Source: Acuticoccus sp965213555 (GTDB taxonomy: Bacteria > Pseudomonadota > Alphaproteobacteria > Rhizobiales > Amorphaceae). From it: a DNA stretch of 64,000 nt. Position numbers and translations under genes: made by a program. Positions 9,247-17,449 of the stretch are shown one piece after another; the first letter of the stretch is position 1, and the number at the start of each line of letters is the position of its first letter. The stretch lies in contig NZ_OZ243890.1 in NCBI RefSeq assembly GCF_965213555.1, forward strand, positions 682,001 to 746,000. Direction: 5' to 3'. The notes beneath the pieces were generated by a model that did not search any database, was not told the origin of the DNA, and saw nothing but the letters and a program-made list of their open reading frames with translations.

Positions 9247-10777
9247 TCACGACAGCTCCGTGGAGACGAGGGCGACGCCGAGGTTGCGCTCGTCGGCACC
9301 GACCCTGCTGCTCGCCGAAGGATGCAGCGTGATGCGGTTCGTGGCCCCGCCGGAACGCCAGGCCGACCCGACCAGCGGGACGACCACCGGGCAGACGTCC
9401 CCGCCGCCGGCGGCGTGCTCCCCGGCCCACTCGCCGTTGATCCTGACCGCCATCGTCTGCCCCGGCACCGCCGGGTTGGCCCGCACCTGCAGCGTCAGGT
9501 GCCGTGCCTGCGCCTCAGAGGCAAGCCAAAGCTCGGCGCAGGGCCCGCGCGTCCACACGTGGTGCGGCTCGGGCAGCCACCAGCCGCGCGACAGGTGGGT
9601 CGCGACCGCCTCGGGCGCGTCGGAGCTGAACATTCATGGGGACGCGCAGCGGCAGCGGCGCGGGGGCGCCGCCGCTCGCGAACGCGACGCCGGAGAGGAC
9701 GAAGGCGACGATCTCCGCCCGGTCGGGGTGGCGCATCACCTCGCGCGGGACCGCCTCCAACAGCGTGCCCGGGCCGAGCGGCGGGTCGAACTCGACGACG
9801 AGATCGAACGGGCCTTGCGCGAGCGCGGCGTCGCCGAGCGACCGACCTCCGGCGGCGAGATCCAGGTGCTGCCCGGGCGCGTCGTTGCGACCGTGCAGGC
9901 GGACCTCGCGGGCGAGCGCGTGGGTCGGCGTGCGCAGCGTCAGGCCGGCGGCGCCGACCCAGGCCTCGGCCGGCGGCGCCGTCGCCCCAGGCTCGACGAC
10001 GAGGCCCCCGACGACGCCGCCGGCGAGCGGCGAGGGCGTCCCCGCGAACGGCGACCCGTGCGGGTAGAACGCCGCGTCCACCGCTTTGGGACGCTCGCTG
10101 AAGGCGCGGTAGATGGCGTTCCACTCTAGGCGGCACAGCGCCGCGCGGTGATGGGACAGGCCTCCGGACGCGTAGATCGCGACGACCTCGTCCACGTACT
10201 GGCCGACGGCGCCGCCGTGGAGCGCGCGCAGGAGGAGGTCGTGGTCGGCCGCGAGGCGCCAGACCGTGTCGTAGCGCAGCGACCGCAGGAGCGCGGTGCG
10301 CGTCAACGTCGCCTGGTGTGCAGGAAAGCGCGCGATCCATCGTGGGCCGACGGCGCCGATCCTAAGCTCGCCGAGCAGCGTTCCAGGATCCATCGCGATG
10401 CGGAAGACCTCCACCGCGCCGTCGCGCCACACGTGGTTGCCCCAGACGACGTCCGCGTCGGGCCGTGTCCGGGCGAGGAGCTTGGAGAGCGACCGCTCGG
10501 TGTGGAACCTGTCCCCGGCATTCATGAAGAGCACGAACTCGCCCGAAGCGACCGAGGCGGCGTGGTTCATGGCGACGTAGATGCCGCCGTCCTCGACCAC
10601 CTCCACGCGGTCGATGGCATCGCCATAGCGCGTCAGCACACCGGGCGTGTCGTCCCAGCTCGCCCCGTCCACCACGAGGAGCTCCAGGTCGTCGTGGTCC
10701 TGGGCAAGGACGCTCTCCAGCGTCAGCGGGAGGTCGTCAGCCGCATTGAGCGCCACCGTCGCCACGGTGACCTTCAC
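9247..10777 (-). pseudogene. GT2 glycosyltransferase with tandem C-terminal beta-sandwich modules, frameshifted
   Basis: The N-terminal 240 or so residues are a family 2 glycosyltransferase (VTVATVALNAADDLPLTLES, then LLVVDGASWDDT, then MNAGDRF), starting at GTG 10777 or 10780. They are followed by a beta-sandwich module ending near DRAEIVAFVLSG. The frame then continues about 40 implausible Arg/Ala-rich residues to a stop at 9515. A different minus frame (9633 to 9247) picks up a second module of the same kind, with GWWLPEPHHVWTRG and ending ERNLGVALVSTEL. This looks like one ancestral gene broken by an indel near 9630. A sequencing error, or two genuinely overlapping genes, are alternatives. 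The catalytic domain itself is intact. Confidence 0.6.
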
Positions 10778-10872
10778 CACGGCGAGACCGGCGGACCGAC
10801 AGGGCGAAGCGCGCAGGATCGGTCGCACTTCAGCCGATGAGGAGGATGGGATGGCAGTTCGGACAACGTCGA

Positions 10873-11829
10873 TCAGGCGAGCGCGGGGACTTCGTGCTCG
10901 CGGAACCAGACGTAGGTCGACGCGAGCCCCTCGCGCAGGCCGATCCGCGGTGCGAAGCCGAGCGCGGCGAGGCGCGAGGCGTCCATCAGCTTGCGCGGCG
11001 TGCCGTCCGGCTTGGTGGGGTCGAGCTCCAGCCGGCCGTGGAAGCCGACGACCTCCATCACGAGCTCGGCGAGTTCGCGGATCGTGACATCCTCGCCGGT
11101 GCCGATGTTGACGTGCTCCTCGCCGTCATAGTGCGTCGCAGCGTGCACGATGGCTGCAGCGCAGTCGTTGACGTGCATGAACTCACGGCGCGGCGTGCCC
11201 GAGCCCCAGACCACCATCTGTTGCGCCCCCGCCTCCTTCGCGGTGTGCGCCTTGCGGATCAGCGCAGGGATGACATGGCTCGTGGCGAGGTCGAAGTTGT
11301 CGCCGGGACCGTAGAGGTTGGTGGGCATCACCGCGATGTAGCGCGCGCCGTGCTGGCGCCTCAGCGCCTGACACATCTTGATGCCGGCGATCTTGGCCAC
11401 CGCGTACCATTCGTTGGTGGGCTCGAGGGGGCCGGTGAGCAGCGCCTCCTCGCGGATCGGTTGCGGCGCGTGCTTGGGGTAGATGCAGGACGATCCGAGG
11501 TACACGAGCCGCTCGACGCCGGCGCGGAACGCACCGCGGATCAGCGCGACCTCGAGCTCGAGGTTGTCGAACAGGAAGTCGGCCGGTTGCGTGTCGTTGG
11601 CGAGGATGCCGCCGACCCTCGCCGCAGCGACGAAGACGACGTCCGGCCGGTGCGCCTGGAGCCACGCCCCGACGGCGCGCGCGTCGCGCAGGTCGAGCTC
11701 GTCCCGGGGCACGGTGAGAACCGCCTTGCACGGCTCCGACTCGAGCCGTTGCACGAGCGCTGCGCCGACCATGCCGCGGTGTCCCGCCACGAACACGCGC
11801 TTGCCCTCGAGTGAGTAGACCGTGCCCAA
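10873..11829 (-). CDS. fcl: GDP-L-fucose synthase (GDP-4-keto-6-deoxymannose epimerase/reductase)
   Basis: 318 residues, the normal length for the family. It converts GDP-4-keto-6-deoxy-D-mannose to GDP-L-fucose with NADPH in the cytoplasm. GHRGMVG is the nucleotide-binding glycine motif near the N-terminus. LGSSCIYPKHAPQPIREEAL, the YAVAKIAGIKMC motif with catalytic Tyr and Lys, and NLYGPGDNFD are all diagnostic. I take TTG 11829 as the start because GGGGA lies just upstream and the protein then begins LGTVYSLEGKRVFVAGHRG like its relatives; the ATG at 11949 would add 40 unusual residues. No gmd (GDP-mannose 4,6-dehydratase) lies in the window. The two glycosyltransferases downstream suggest use in a surface glycan. 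Confidence 0.93.
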   Translation of the reverse strand: MGTVYSLEGKRVFVAGHRGMVGAALVQRLESEPCKAVLTVPRDELDLRDARAVGAWLQAHRPDVVFVAAARVGGILANDTQPADFLFDNLELEVALIRGAFRAGVERLVYLGSSCIYPKHAPQPIREEALLTGPLEPTNEWYAVAKIAGIKMCQALRRQHGARYIAVMPTNLYGPGDNFDLATSHVIPALIRKAHTAKEAGAQQMVVWGSGTPRREFMHVNDCAAAIVHAATHYDGEEHVNIGTGEDVTIRELAELVMEVVGFHGRLELDPTKPDGTPRKLMDASRLAALGFAPRIGLREGLASTYVWFREHEVPALA

Positions 11830-11988
11830 GTGATCCCCGCCGGATGCACGCCCAAGCCAGGAGCGCAGGTTGCGTTTCCAACGGGTTATGCCAGATGTTG
11901 GCCGCTCATGCGACCGCTGCCAGCTCGTGACGACGAGAGCAGGACGCAACCAGTGATGTGGCGGTGTGTGCGCCTGGTCGTGCGGCCC

Positions 11989-12064
11989 TGGTGGAGCCGA
12001 GGGGATTCGAACCCCTGACCTCTGCAGTGCGATTGCAGCGCTCTCCCAACTGAGCTACGGCCCC
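11989..12064 (-). tRNA. tRNA-Ala (anticodon CGC)
   Basis: The minus strand folds as a complete 76-nt tRNA. The acceptor stem GGGGCCG pairs with CGGCTCC, the D arm is GCTC/GAGC, the anticodon stem CTGCA/TGCAG encloses loop ATCGCAC with anticodon CGC (codon GCG, alanine), and the T arm AGGGG-TTCGAAT-CCCCT is regular. The 3' CCA is encoded. The 3' end faces fcl, 160 bp away. Confidence 0.97.
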
Positions 12065-12195
12065 GTGCGCGCCGGTATGGGAGGGGGCGTCGGCAAAGTC
12101 AACTGCGCCAGCCGGCGCGTTCCGGCTCGGCGCCGGCTCCCCACGACCGCGGCCGGCGCCCATGCCATCGCGGACCGTTACGTCTGGAATGCTGC

Positions 12196-12885
12196 GTGAT
12201 CGTCTACATCGAGATCCCCTTCGGGGCCGGACGCCTGGCGTTTCGAGCCTTCCGCGACGCGCTCGGGGAGGAGCGCGTCGGCTGGCTCGGCCAGACCGCG
12301 ACGATGGCGGACCTTGCCGCTCCCGACGCACCGAGCCGCTACGCGGTGGTCGGCGGCAGGGCCGCGCTCGCCGACCTCGCAAGCCTCCCAGGGGCGCGCC
12401 TGTTCGCCACGATGGTCAGCGATCCGGTGTCGCGCACGACCGTGGCGTGGGCGGCATGGCGCCGGGACGCTCGCCATCCGCTCCACTGGCTGCCGCACAC
12501 CTTCGACCTGCGCGAGGCGTTCGAGGGCGCGGTGGAGGAGGCGCAGCCCATCACCGGCGCGATGGCGAGCCACCTGCGGCCGCCTGGGGCGAGCGCGACC
12601 ATCGACGGCATCGTCGCCGGACTGCGGGCAATGCCATTCCTCATCGGCTTCCCGGACCATCCGCAGGCGTTCGCGCGCATGCTGGAGCGCCGGCTCGACC
12701 TGCAGCGCAGCGCGCTCGACGTCGACGCCTTCCGCGAGAACGGCCGCGTGCCGAAGAATGCCGAGGTCGCCGCCGTCATCACCGCGGCGACGGTCCGCGA
12801 CCGCGCGCTCCTCGCCCGGCTGCGCGAGGCGCGCGGCAGCGCGAAGGTGCTCGACCTGTCGCGCCGCCGCCTGGGGCTGTGGTAA
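12196..12885 (+). CDS. Sulfotransferase-like protein with degenerate P-loop
   Basis: 229 residues starting at GTG 12196 (MIVYIEIPFGAGRL). The layout resembles the Sulfotransfer_2 family: an N-terminal beta strand and loop where the sulfate-donor (PAPS) binding motif (IPKTAGTS in relatives) would lie, here IPFGAGRL, and then ARLFATMVSDPVSRTTVAW matching the RDPVERxxS 3'-phosphate-binding motif, with the usual HPLH a few residues on. The donor-binding lysine is missing and the Arg of RDP is Ser, so catalysis is doubtful. It may modify or bind glycans, given the neighbouring glycosyltransferases. The weak Shine-Dalgarno leaves the start slightly uncertain. A CTAG palindrome follows 9 bp after the stop. 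Confidence 0.6.
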   Translation: MIVYIEIPFGAGRLAFRAFRDALGEERVGWLGQTATMADLAAPDAPSRYAVVGGRAALADLASLPGARLFATMVSDPVSRTTVAWAAWRRDARHPLHWLPHTFDLREAFEGAVEEAQPITGAMASHLRPPGASATIDGIVAGLRAMPFLIGFPDHPQAFARMLERRLDLQRSALDVDAFRENGRVPKNAEVAAVITAATVRDRALLARLREARGSAKVLDLSRRRLGLW

Positions 12886-12893
12886 GCCGAAGC

Positions 12894-12939
12894 GCTAGAG
12901 CAGCCTGGGTCTCCTCAGACCCAGATAAGATGCTCTAGC
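12894..12939. repeat. CTAG-ended imperfect palindrome, copy 1
   Basis: A 46-bp imperfect inverted repeat, GCTAGAGC...GCTCTAGC, with an inner CTGGGTCT/AGACCCAG stem. It is the near-exact reverse complement of the element at 57327-57372 and related to the one at 58198-58241. It lies between two converging genes (the sulfotransferase-like gene and ligA) and could act as a bidirectional terminator or a REP-type mobile palindrome. Confidence 0.85.
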
Positions 12940-12949
12940 TCCTTGATTA

Positions 12950-13001
12950 AGAGCGGTCTTGTTGCGGTAAGGTGGTTCCGCGTAACCCCAAACCGCTCTA
13001 G
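12950..13001. repeat. GAGCGGT/ACCGCTC short inverted repeat, copy 1
   Basis: AGAGCGGT at the left and ACCGCTCT at the right enclose GGTGGTTCCGCG. On the reverse strand the core GCGGAACCACC recurs near 57415-57425 beside another CTAG palindrome. The right arm contains the TAG stop codon of ligA (12998-13000). Related short elements are common in Hyphomicrobiales intergenic regions. Confidence 0.7.
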
Positions 13002-15169
13002 CTCGCGTCGCCGCAGTTGGCGAGCCATGCGGCCTCGTCCCACACGGTGAGACCCAGCGCCTCGGCCTTGGCGAGCTTGGAGCCGGCGCCGGGCCCGGCC
13101 ACGACGATGTCGGTCTTGCCGGAGATCGAGCCGACGACGCGCGCGCCCAGCATCTCCGCCCGCGCCTTCGCCTCGTCCCGCGTCATGGCCTCGAGCGAGC
13201 CGGTGAACACGACGGACTTGCCCGCGATGGGCGAGGCCACGCGACGGGCGACCTCGTCCTCGATGGTGAGTTCTGCCGCGAGCGCGTCCAGCGCCTCGAC
13301 GTTGTGCGACTCGCCGAAGAACGCCTCCAGCGCGTCCGCGACCACCCCGCCGATGCCGTCGATGGCCTCGAGCTCGGCGCGCACGCCGTCCCCCTCGTGC
13401 ACCGCCTCGTCCTCGTCGGCGGCGCCGTGCCGCGCCGCGGCGGCGGCCGCGAGCGCCGCCATCCCGTGCCTGAACTGCGCGTAGGAGCGGAAGTGGCGCG
13501 CGAGGGTTCGCGCGGAGATCTCGCCCACCCTACGGATCCCGAGCGCGTAGATCAGCCGGCGCAGCGCGATGGTGCGGCGGCCCTCGATGGCGGCGAACAT
13601 GTTGTCGACGCTCACCTTCCCGTACCCCTCGCGGTCGATGAGCCGCTGGCCTGCGGGCGCCTCGGCGTCCCGGCGCGCGAGGGTGAAGATGTCGGCCGGG
13701 GTCGCGATCAGCCCGTCCGCGTGGAACGCCTCGATCTGCTTGGCGCCGAGCCCCTCGATGTCGAACGCGGCGCGGCTCACGAAGTGCTTTAGCCGCTCCA
13801 CCTGCTGGGCGGGGCAGACCAGGCCGCCGGTGCACCGCCGCACGACGTCCGGCCGCCCGGTGCGCGGGTTCATCTCCGCGACCACCTGGCTGCCGCAGAC
13901 CGGGCACTCTTCGGGGAAGGCGAAGGCCTCGGCGTCGGGGGGGCGGTGCTCGGTGAGGACGCGCACCAGCTGGGGGATGACGTCGCCGGCGCGCTGGATC
14001 TCCACGGTGTCGCCGACGCGCGCGTCGAGCCGGGCGACCTCGTCGGCGTTGTGCAGCGTCGCGTTGCGCACCACGACGCCGCCGATGGTGATGGGGGCAA
14101 GCCTTGCCACCGGGGTAAGGGAGCCGGTGCGGCCCACCTGGACCTCGATGGCGTCGAGCGTGGTGATCGCGCGTTCGGCGGGGAACTTGTGGGCGATGGC
14201 CCAGCGCGGCCGCCGCTCGCGCACCCCGAGCCGGCGCTGAAGCTCGAGGCTGTCCAGCTTGTAGACCATCCCGTCGATGTCGTAGGTGAGCCGTGAGCGC
14301 GCCTCCTCCACCGCAGCGTAGGCAGCCAGCATCTCCTCCAGCGAGCGGCACAGCCGCGTCAGCGGGTTCACCGGCAAGCCGTAGTCGGCGAGCGCCTCCA
14401 GCATGCCGTGCTGCGTGTCGGCGCGCACCGCGCTCGCCACCCCCCAGGCGTAGGCGAAGAACTCCAGCGGCCGCTCGGCGGTCTTGGCCGGATCCACCTG
14501 CCGCAGCGAGCCGGCGGCGGCGTTGCGCGGGTTGGCCACCGTGCGCTTGCCCTCCTTGGCGAGGCGCGCGTTGAGCGCGGCGAAGGCATCGTGCGTCATG
14601 AACACCTCGCCGCGCACCTCGAAGAGGTCTGGCGCGGACGCAGCGAGCCGCTGCGGGATCGCCGGCAGGTGGGCGACGTTGGCGGTGACGTTCTCCCCGG
14701 TGTGGCCGTCCCCCCGCGTTGCGGCCACGGCGAGGCGGCGGTCCTCGTAGCGCAGCGAGATCGACAGTCCGTCGATCTTGGGCTCCGCCGTGGTGACGAG
14801 CTCGCCCTCCTCCGGCAGCTTGAGGAAGCGGCGCACGCGGGCGATGAACTCGGCCACCTCCGCCGCCTCGAGCGCCTTGTTGAGGGACAGCATCTCGAGC
14901 TCGTGCTCGACCGGCGCGAACGCCCCCGACGGTGCTGCGCCGATGCCCGACGTGGTGCCGTCGACGAGCTCGGGATGGTCCGCCTCGATGGCGTCGAGCT
15001 CGCAGCGCAGCGCGTCGTACTGCGCATCCGAGATCGCCGGGTCGTCCTCCTGGAAGTAGCGCCCGTCGTGCTCGGCAATCTCCGCCGTGAGCGCCGCGTG
15101 TCGGGCGGCCGCGTCGAGCGGCTTCGGCACGGTCGTCTTAGTCGTCTCGGTCGTCTTGCGTCGCGGCAC
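12998..15169 (-). CDS. ligA: NAD-dependent DNA ligase
   Basis: 723 residues. It seals nicks during replication and repair using NAD+. Domains in order: Ia, the adenylation domain with catalytic lysine K131 in AEPKIDGLSISL, the OB fold, a four-cysteine zinc finger (CPVCGSQ, later RRCTGG and LVCPAQQ), helix-hairpin-helix repeats and a C-terminal BRCT domain (GKSVVFTGSLEAMTRDEAK). The GTG at 15169 is chosen because GAGGAGG sits 9 bases upstream; an ATG at 15256 would add 29 Arg-rich residues not usual in the family. In many alphaproteobacteria ligA follows recN. Here an oppositely oriented DUF2254 gene and cupin debris separate them. The stop codon lies inside a short intergenic repeat. Confidence 0.97.
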   Translation of the reverse strand: MPRRKTTETTKTTVPKPLDAAARHAALTAEIAEHDGRYFQEDDPAISDAQYDALRCELDAIEADHPELVDGTTSGIGAAPSGAFAPVEHELEMLSLNKALEAAEVAEFIARVRRFLKLPEEGELVTTAEPKIDGLSISLRYEDRRLAVAATRGDGHTGENVTANVAHLPAIPQRLAASAPDLFEVRGEVFMTHDAFAALNARLAKEGKRTVANPRNAAAGSLRQVDPAKTAERPLEFFAYAWGVASAVRADTQHGMLEALADYGLPVNPLTRLCRSLEEMLAAYAAVEEARSRLTYDIDGMVYKLDSLELQRRLGVRERRPRWAIAHKFPAERAITTLDAIEVQVGRTGSLTPVARLAPITIGGVVVRNATLHNADEVARLDARVGDTVEIQRAGDVIPQLVRVLTEHRPPDAEAFAFPEECPVCGSQVVAEMNPRTGRPDVVRRCTGGLVCPAQQVERLKHFVSRAAFDIEGLGAKQIEAFHADGLIATPADIFTLARRDAEAPAGQRLIDREGYGKVSVDNMFAAIEGRRTIALRRLIYALGIRRVGEISARTLARHFRSYAQFRHGMAALAAAAAARHGAADEDEAVHEGDGVRAELEAIDGIGGVVADALEAFFGESHNVEALDALAAELTIEDEVARRVASPIAGKSVVFTGSLEAMTRDEAKARAEMLGARVVGSISGKTDIVVAGPGAGSKLAKAEALGLTVWDEAAWLANCGDAS

Positions 15170-15354
15170 CGCTGCGATCCTCCTCGGGCGCCCAGTTAGC
15201 GCGGACCGGGCGTCGCGTCGCCCGATCGCGGGCCTCCCTCCGTTGGAACGGGGCACGGTCCGGTGCGCCCGCGGACGGCGACGGTCGGTCGCTCAACCGT
15301 TTGCGCCGTCCGCGCGTTCACCCTACCCCAAGGCTCTCAAGACGAGGACGCTGC

Positions 15355-16722
15355 ATGTCCAACATCACGCTGCAAAGCGTGCTCCAACTGCGGCAGAACT
15401 ACTGGTTCCTGCCGTCGATCCTCACCGCGGTCGCGCTCGTCCTCGGCTTCCTGCTGCCCTACGTCGACACTCTCCTGGGGGTCGAGTGGATGGCGGGCGT
15501 GCCGTTCGTGCGGCCCATGGGCGTCGACGGCGCCCGCGCGGTGCTGACCACCCTCGGCACCGCGATCCTCGGCGTGGCGGGCGTCGCGTTCTCCATCACC
15601 ATCGTCGCGGTGTCGTTCGCGTCGGGCAACTACGGCCCGCGCCTCATCGGCAACTTCATGCGCGACCGCACGAACCAGGTCGTCCTTGCGATCTTCGTCG
15701 CCACCTTCGTCTACTGCGTGACCGTGCTCAGCACCGTGCACGCGCGCTACGAGGACCTGCCCGAGGCGCTCGCATCGTTCGTGCCGCAGGTCTCGGTGCT
15801 GTTTGCCGTATTCCTGGCGCTCGTCTCGGTGGGCGCGCTGATCGTCTACATCCACCACGTGCCCGAATCGATCAACATCATGAACCTCGTCTCAGGGATC
15901 GGCGGCAAGCTCGAGCGGTCGATCATCGTCATGTGCGACGAGGAGGAGGCGCGGCACGCCGAGCGCGGCGGCTCGGTCGACGTCGGCGCGTGGCCGTCGC
16001 CCGAGCCGACCGACAAGCTGGACGTGCGCGCGCCGGAGGGCGGCTACTTGCAACAGATCGACCTCAAAGCGCTCGATCGGCTCGCGCGCAAGCACGACCT
16101 CCACGTCTTCGTACGCACCGCGCCGGGCGACTTCGTCGCGCGAGGCGACGTCGTGGTCGCCATCAGCCCGACGGCGCGCGCCGAGGGTAAGCGCGAGAGC
16201 ATCGAGCGGTACTTCACGCTTGGGTCGAGCCGCACGGAGGAGCAGGACATCGCGTTCCTGTCCGATCAGCTCGTCGAGGTCCTTGCCCGCGCGCTGTCGG
16301 CGGGGGTCAACGACCCGCACACCGCGATGCTGTGCCTCGACTGGCTGCGCGCCGGACTGTCGGCCTTCGCGACGCGTCGACCGGGACCGCCAACGTCGCA
16401 CGAGAGGGTACACCACACGCGCGTGACGTTCGAGGGCCTCGTCGAGCGCACGTTCGGACGTATGCGGCAGTATATCTCCGGCGACCGCAACGTGACCCTC
16501 TACGCGATCACGGTGCTCGCCGACCTCGCCGCGGCGGCGAGCAGCGAGGAGCGCGCCGAGGTCGTCGCGGCGCAGATGCGCGCGCTCGCCCAGTCCGCCG
16601 AGGAGATGCTGACGGAGAGCGCGGCGCGCCAGGAGGTCGCGGACCACCTGCGCGAGGCGACGGATGCGATTTCGGCACGCCGCGCAGGGACGCGGACGCT
16701 GCCGACGCCGCAGGCCGCCTGA
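15355..16722 (+). CDS. DUF2254 family membrane protein
   Basis: 455 residues from ATG 15355. Four hydrophobic segments fill the N-terminal 190 residues (about 17-37, 58-82, 105-125 and 140-165), followed by a soluble domain of about 270 residues with GGYLQQIDLKAL, AGVNDPHTAMLCLDWL and a helical C-terminus. The pattern matches DUF2254 predicted membrane proteins of unknown function. It is transcribed against its neighbours ligA and recN and interrupts the usual recN-ligA order. The divergent gap 15170-15354 presumably holds promoters for both it and ligA; I could not assign -35/-10 boxes with confidence. Confidence 0.85.
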   Translation: MSNITLQSVLQLRQNYWFLPSILTAVALVLGFLLPYVDTLLGVEWMAGVPFVRPMGVDGARAVLTTLGTAILGVAGVAFSITIVAVSFASGNYGPRLIGNFMRDRTNQVVLAIFVATFVYCVTVLSTVHARYEDLPEALASFVPQVSVLFAVFLALVSVGALIVYIHHVPESINIMNLVSGIGGKLERSIIVMCDEEEARHAERGGSVDVGAWPSPEPTDKLDVRAPEGGYLQQIDLKALDRLARKHDLHVFVRTAPGDFVARGDVVVAISPTARAEGKRESIERYFTLGSSRTEEQDIAFLSDQLVEVLARALSAGVNDPHTAMLCLDWLRAGLSAFATRRPGPPTSHERVHHTRVTFEGLVERTFGRMRQYISGDRNVTLYAITVLADLAAAASSEERAEVVAAQMRALAQSAEEMLTESAARQEVADHLREATDAISARRAGTRTLPTPQAA

Positions 16723-16774
16723 TCCCTGAAAGATCGGCCGTCGGCCCGCCGCCCGCTAGGCGCGCTGGCGGCCG

Positions 16775-16912
16775 TCAGGCGAAGAACGTCGCGCCGCTCG
16801 GCCCGGCGCCGACCTCGAGCACGGTGACCTCGCCGTCCGGCGCCGCAATGAAGTGCGGCGTCCCGGCCGGTAAATCGCCATAATGCCAACAGGGGTATGC
16901 GACGAGCGCCCG
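16775..16912 (-). pseudogene. Cupin-domain protein remnant (C-terminal end only)
   Basis: In one minus frame the reading WHYGDLPAGTPHFIAAP, then GEVTVLEVGAGPSG and ATFFA followed by TGA (16777-16775), is a recognisable C-terminal cupin barrel fragment. Upstream of about 16912 the frame dissolves into unrelated sequence and no start is present. It is the 3' remnant of a gene otherwise lost. It lies directly downstream of a second cupin remnant on the same strand, so the two may be pieces of separate tandem cupin genes. Confidence 0.55.
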
Positions 16913-17019
16913 TCGTCCCAGACGCAGCCCCCGTCGTCCCTCGTCCGTCGACGTCGAGCGTCAGCGGTGCCGGCACGCTGGTCGGTGCGTGCCAGTGTTC
17001 GACCCCTTGCTGAGTTGTT

Positions 17020-17334
17020 CTTGCGTGAATCGTCGGCGGGATCGAGGTAGGTGATGCCCCACGGGCCGACGCTTTGGAGCTGGATCGTCACCGCACCGTC
17101 GGCGAACGTGTAGTGCGGGTGCTCGACGGGCATGATGGCGAAGGCCCCAACGGGAAGCGCCGTCGCCGCATCGCGATCGACCGCTTCTCCCGAACCCATA
17201 AGGAACACACCATCGAGGACGGTCACGTGCTCGATGGCGGGATGCGTGTGCGGCGGGATCTGATAGTGCGCGGGAAACCGCAACCGCATCGTGAGCGGCC
17301 CAGGCTTGGCCGGGTCTCCTTCGGAGCGAAGCGC
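17020..17334 (-). pseudogene. Cupin-domain protein remnant (truncated at both ends)
   Basis: The minus frame reads DPAKPGPLTMRLRFPAHYQI, then PPHTHPAIEHVTVLDG with the metal-binding HTH and E of the cupin motif 1, then motif 2 (MPVEHPHYTFADG) and GPWGITYLDPADDSRK. Relatives normally stop soon after this last segment and have some 60-80 residues before it. Here a TGA occurs seven codons upstream of DPAKPG and the expected terminal stop is missing, so the frame runs on. Both ends are damaged. I read this as an inactive relic between recN and DUF2254. Confidence 0.65.
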
Positions 17335-17449
17335 TCAGTGGAGCTCAGCACGCCGGCGGGCGCCACGAAGGACGCGGCAAGTTCGACGCGGACCGTGCCG
17401 CGGGGTCGCACTCTTGGTCACCGGCGCGGCGGCGGGGGGCCGCTGAGGC

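Noticed and set aside
8169..12064. Genomic island integrated at the 3' end of tRNA-Ala
   Set aside because: No integrase and no direct repeat of the tRNA 3' end were found; position alone is insufficient.
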